The translations under genes were made by a program, and so were the position numbers. Below the pieces are notes generated by a model, which had not been told where the DNA came from, made no database searches, and was given only the letters and a program-made list of their open reading frames with translations. Source: Arenibacter algicola (GTDB lineage Bacteria; Bacteroidota; Bacteroidia; Flavobacteriales; Flavobacteriaceae). From it: DNA of 64,000 nucleotides. Of this stretch, positions 61,260 to 64,000 are shown piece after piece. The stretch lies in the NCBI RefSeq assembly GCF_000733925.1, contig NZ_JPOO01000001.1, positions 992,001-1,056,000 on the forward strand. Direction: 5' to 3'. Position 1 is the stretch's first letter; each line of letters starts with the position of its first letter.

Positions 61260-62888
61260 TTATCCCAGGAATGGATATCTATAATCTACTGGAGTAACAA
61301 AAGTTTCCTTTATAAGCCTAGGGGAAACCCAACGCAAAAGGTTTTGTGCGGAACCAGCCTTGTCATTGGTGCCGGAAGCTCGTGCACCACCAAATGGTTG
61401 CTGTCCTACAACGGCACCTGTAGGTTTGTCATTAATATAAAAGTTGCCGGCACAGTTCTGTAATGCTTTGGTTGCTTCAGCAATAGAATAACGATCCCCA
61501 GAGAGTACGGCACCCGTAAGGGCGTATTCGGATGTGCTATCTACCAAGGTAAGCGTTTTGGACCAATCCTTGTCCTCATACACGTAAATAGTGACTACAG
61601 GGCCGAAAAGTTCGGTTTCCATAGTGGTATATTTTGGGTCGGTGGTTACTATCACGGTAGGCTCTATAAAGTAGCCCTTGGATTTGTCATAATTTCCGCC
61701 CACATAAATTTCGGCATTCTTGTCCTTTTTGGCCTGGTCAATGTACTTTGCCAATTTGTCAAAAGAAGCTTCATGGATAACCGCCGTAATAAAGTTGCCC
61801 ATATCCTCGGGAGAACCAGGTTTGTTGAATGATTCTACATCAGCCTTTACGTATTCCAATATTTCCTTGGATGTGGATTTTGGAAGATAAACCCTGGAGG
61901 CCGCACTACATTTCTGGCCTTGGAATTCAAAAGCTCCCCTCACAATGGCAGTTGCAACCTGTTTTGTGTTGGCGGTAGGGTGTGCAATTATAAAATCCTT
62001 GCCCCCAGTTTCACCTACAATCCTAGGATAGGTTTTGTATTTGTGGATATTGTTTCCAATTTGTTTCCACAATTCCTTAAATACATGGGTGGATCCTGTG
62101 TAGTGGATTCCGGCGAAATCCGGACTGTCCAAAGCTACTTTTGTAATCATTACAGGATCTCCGTAAACCACATTGATAACGCCATCGGGTAGTCCGGCTT
62201 CCTTAAAGATATCCACGATTACCTTGGCAGAAAACACCTGACTATCACTAGGTTTCCATAATACCACATTTCCCATCATTGCCGCACTTGCTGGAAGGTT
62301 TCCAGCAATTGCAGTGAAATTAAATGGGGTTATGGCGTAGATGAAGCCTTCCAAAGGTCGGTATTCCACCCTGTTCCAAATACCTTCCGCAGAATCTGGC
62401 TGTTCCTCGTAGATCTGCGACATATATTCAACGTTGAAACGAAGGAAATCTATAAGTTCACAGGCAGAATCAATTTCGGCCTGATGTATATTTTTTGACT
62501 GCGCAATCATAGTTGCGGCATTGATCTTTGCCCTATATGGTCCCGAAATCAATTCAGCGGCCTTTAGGAATATGGCAGCGCGTTGTTCCCACTCCAAATC
62601 TGCCCATTTTTTCCTAGCTTCCAAAGCGTTGGATACAGCATTGGATACATCTTCCTTGCTGGCAGTATGGTACTGGCCAACTATGTGCTGATGGTCGTGG
62701 GGAGGGGAAATAGTTCTGGTGTTTCCAGTTTTAATATCTTTTCCGCCAATGTACATTGGAATGTCTGCGTTGCCATTGAAATAGACACTGTATTGCTTTA
62801 GTACTTCTTCCCGCTCTGGAGTGCCCGGGGCATAACTTTTAATAGGTTCGTTGTATGCCGTGGGGACTTGAAAAAATCCTTTGCCCAT
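61260..62888 (-). CDS. pruA: L-glutamate gamma-semialdehyde dehydrogenase (1-pyrroline-5-carboxylate dehydrogenase)
   Basis: This aldehyde dehydrogenase of proline degradation oxidises glutamate semialdehyde to glutamate with NAD+. The 542-residue protein has MGKGFFQVPTAYNEP at the start (ATG 62888; a longer frame adds nine unlikely residues), the NAD-binding and catalytic-Glu region VGETGGKDF, and the catalytic cysteine in FQGQKCSAASR near residue 308, with GAVVGQQPFGGARASGTNDKAG near the end. No proline dehydrogenase gene is adjacent. Confidence 0.95.
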   Translation of the reverse strand: MGKGFFQVPTAYNEPIKSYAPGTPEREEVLKQYSVYFNGNADIPMYIGGKDIKTGNTRTISPPHDHQHIVGQYHTASKEDVSNAVSNALEARKKWADLEWEQRAAIFLKAAELISGPYRAKINAATMIAQSKNIHQAEIDSACELIDFLRFNVEYMSQIYEEQPDSAEGIWNRVEYRPLEGFIYAITPFNFTAIAGNLPASAAMMGNVVLWKPSDSQVFSAKVIVDIFKEAGLPDGVINVVYGDPVMITKVALDSPDFAGIHYTGSTHVFKELWKQIGNNIHKYKTYPRIVGETGGKDFIIAHPTANTKQVATAIVRGAFEFQGQKCSAASRVYLPKSTSKEILEYVKADVESFNKPGSPEDMGNFITAVIHEASFDKLAKYIDQAKKDKNAEIYVGGNYDKSKGYFIEPTVIVTTDPKYTTMETELFGPVVTIYVYEDKDWSKTLTLVDSTSEYALTGAVLSGDRYSIAEATKALQNCAGNFYINDKPTGAVVGQQPFGGARASGTNDKAGSAQNLLRWVSPRLIKETFVTPVDYRYPFLG

Positions 62889-62917
62889 GATATTCTTTTT
62901 TAAGTTCAAATTCACGG

Positions 62918-62925
62918 TAAAGGTA
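62918..62925 (-). promoter_or_regulatory. candidate -7 box of pruA
   Basis: TACCTTTA on the minus strand, seven of eight matches to TAnnTTTG, 29 bp before the pruA ATG. Confidence 0.4.
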
Positions 62926-63088
62926 CTAAATGCGTCAGCGAAAATAAAACTAAGAGCTAGGTGAATTTTAGGATTCGGGGAAAGAATGGCAATAAAAGGA
63001 AATACCGTAATTGTTGTTAAAACAGTGCACAGCGTTTTCCATAAAAAAGCATCATGGAAATATTAATAAAAAAAGAAGGGTTTGAAAT

Positions 63089-63475
63089 TTAATTTAGTGC
63101 AAATGGAGCACTAAACTTAAATGTGGGAATGTACACCCTGAATTTCTCGGGATTATTTATGCCTACCATATTGTAATGGCCCTTCATGGCCCCAATAGTG
63201 GAAGCCAAAAGGCATCCGGAACTGTAGGTATGGGATTCACCGGGTTTGATAACCGGCTTTTTGCCAATTACCCCTTCGCCGTCCAATACTTCCAATTCAT
63301 TCAAGGAATCATAAATCTGCCAATGACGTGATGTCAATTGTACCGAATCCTTGCTTTGGTTTTCTATGGTTATGGTATAGCCGAAAGCAAAATGCATTTT
63401 GTAGTTCTTGAAGAAAGTTCCTTCAAAACTGGTGTTTACCGAAATTTTAATGCCTTTTGTTACCTGTGTTATCAT
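63089..63475 (-). CDS. apaG: ApaG-domain protein
   Basis: This 128-residue all-beta protein of the ApaG/DUF525 family starts MITQVTKGIKISVNTSFEG. It contains HFAFGYTITIENQSK, the signature LTSRHWQIYDSLNELEVLDGEGVIGKKPVIKPGES (in parts) and YSSGCLLAS. The start at 63475 is preferred over an in-frame start at 63520. ApaG proteins are often called cobalt/magnesium-efflux associated, but their function is not firmly known. Confidence 0.92.
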   Translation of the reverse strand: MITQVTKGIKISVNTSFEGTFFKNYKMHFAFGYTITIENQSKDSVQLTSRHWQIYDSLNELEVLDGEGVIGKKPVIKPGESHTYSSGCLLASTIGAMKGHYNMVGINNPEKFRVYIPTFKFSAPFALN

Positions 63476-63526
63476 AAGATCGGATTCTAAATATGTAAAT
63501 AAACTTCCGGTTGTAAGCATTAAAAT

Positions 63527-63616
63527 CTATAATGCCATCAAAACAAAAAATACAGTATTTTTTAGATATGTATTTAATGCGGTTATCAATCTACCTTGCT
63601 CAAAGGAAATCCACAT
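63527..63616 (-). CDS. 29-residue small ORF directly behind an exact promoter box
   Basis: Read directly from the sequence: ATG at 63616, TAG at 63527-63529. The product begins MWISFEQGRLITALNTYL and ends in a hydrophobic stretch (FFVLMAL), suggesting a tiny membrane-associated peptide. An exact -7 box ends 7 bp upstream of the ATG, so the mRNA would be leaderless or nearly so. It may also simply be part of the apaG leader. No family is recognised. Confidence 0.3.
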   Translation of the reverse strand: MWISFEQGRLITALNTYLKNTVFFVLMAL

Positions 63617-63623
63617 TGTTTTA

Positions 63624-63631
63624 CAAAGATA
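63624..63631 (-). promoter_or_regulatory. -7 box upstream of the small ORF and apaG
   Basis: TATCTTTG on the minus strand, an exact TAnnTTTG match. The distance to the apaG ATG is 148 bp, so apaG would have a long leader containing the small ORF. Confidence 0.5.
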
Positions 63632-64000
63632 AAGCGCAAATGTTACAATTTATCTTAAAATTATAATTCTTTTAAAACGAATTTGGGACCTCTAAAAAGC
63701 AATTAGTCAGCAAGATAAAGAACAACTGTAAATTATAAAAGTTAATGTGGATATATTCGGTGTAATTATGTTTATTTCTGATATAAGTCAATACAATCTG
63801 TTTTTGCAGCAAGGTCCAAGTCCATTGATAAATATTTGTGCCCTTTCCCTGTCCAATTTATAATCTTCTGTATTACATGGATAATGACTTTAGAACTTTC
63901 GGTTTTCGTTACAATTATTTTCTGCAATCACACTGTAATTTATTTAAGGTGAAAAAGAGAGCTGATAATGAATATTGGATTGTTTTTATTTGTAATCGCA
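63632..64000. other. right-edge sequence without a recognised gene
   Basis: About 370 AT-rich bases at the right edge. No long ORF, RNA gene or strong hairpin was recognised. It may be upstream sequence of a gene outside the window. Confidence 0.5.

Noticed and set aside
1..64000. CRISPR arrays, rRNA genes, transposases
   Set aside because: None recognised: no regularly spaced short repeats, no rRNA sequence and no transposase-like protein.

Overview
The window is a 64-kb chromosomal segment of an AT-rich Gram-negative bacterium of the Bacteroidota, most likely a marine member of the Flavobacteriaceae. I base this on the gene content and signals rather than a search. The division and cell-wall cluster ends in an ftsZ with a very long C-terminal tail, PorT (type IX secretion) sits beside a menaquinone methyltransferase, and AccD lacks the usual zinc-finger cysteines. 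There is a lipoprotein version of the TamA/BamA barrel, a short primary sigma factor, and many exact TAnnTTTG -7 promoter boxes. A sulfatase and unsaturated-uronate genes fit an algal-polysaccharide lifestyle.

Layout. 1-11.5 kb: cell-wall and division operon, murE (cut by the window edge)-mraY-murD-ftsW-murG-murC-ftsQ-ftsA-ftsZ, then a terminator and a yqeY-like gene. 11.5-12.6 kb: a compact repeat structure. Two tandem ~341-bp units, each made of the 5' part of a tRNA-Arg gene, a hairpin and a small GIY-YIG nuclease gene, stand directly in front of an intact tRNA-Arg(TCG). An 89-bp direct repeat follows. This is the most unusual part of the window. 12.9-18 kb: a DUF5723-type outer-membrane protein gene and two large lipoprotein genes of unknown function on the minus strand, opposite a PAS-LuxR regulator. 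19.3-25.5 kb: a CPA2 antiporter, a secreted sulfatase, an acetyltransferase and small unknown proteins. 25.6-27.9 kb: two accessory cassettes (a DUF6978-like/DUF1828 pair and a DinB-like lipoprotein), each bounded by the same two kinds of intergenic repeat.

27.9-34.9 kb: an unusual pyruvate-kinase-like protein, then a small uronate-catabolism locus (DUF4861 protein, KduD and KduI on the minus strand; a LacI-type regulator and a GH88 unsaturated glucuronyl hydrolase on the plus strand). Perfect or near-perfect palindromes lie in the divergent kduI/lacI gap. GH88 releases unsaturated uronates, and KduI and KduD carry them towards 2-keto-3-deoxygluconate. 35-48.6 kb: mostly housekeeping genes (a YpdA-like oxidoreductase, rpe, a DEAD-box helicase, a B12-type radical SAM protein, the primary sigma factor, pnp, rpsO, accD), with an NmrA-like protein and small unknowns between them.

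48.6-63.5 kb: fbaA-accD, tamL-like, an rRNA/tRNA 2'-O-methyltransferase, porT-ubiE, the potassium uptake pair trkA-trkH, an aspartate aminotransferase, a fatty-acid desaturase, rsmG, pruA and apaG. Two very small minus-strand ORFs, of 42 and 29 codons, were read directly from the sequence near rsmG and apaG. No rRNA, CRISPR array, transposase or integrase gene was seen.
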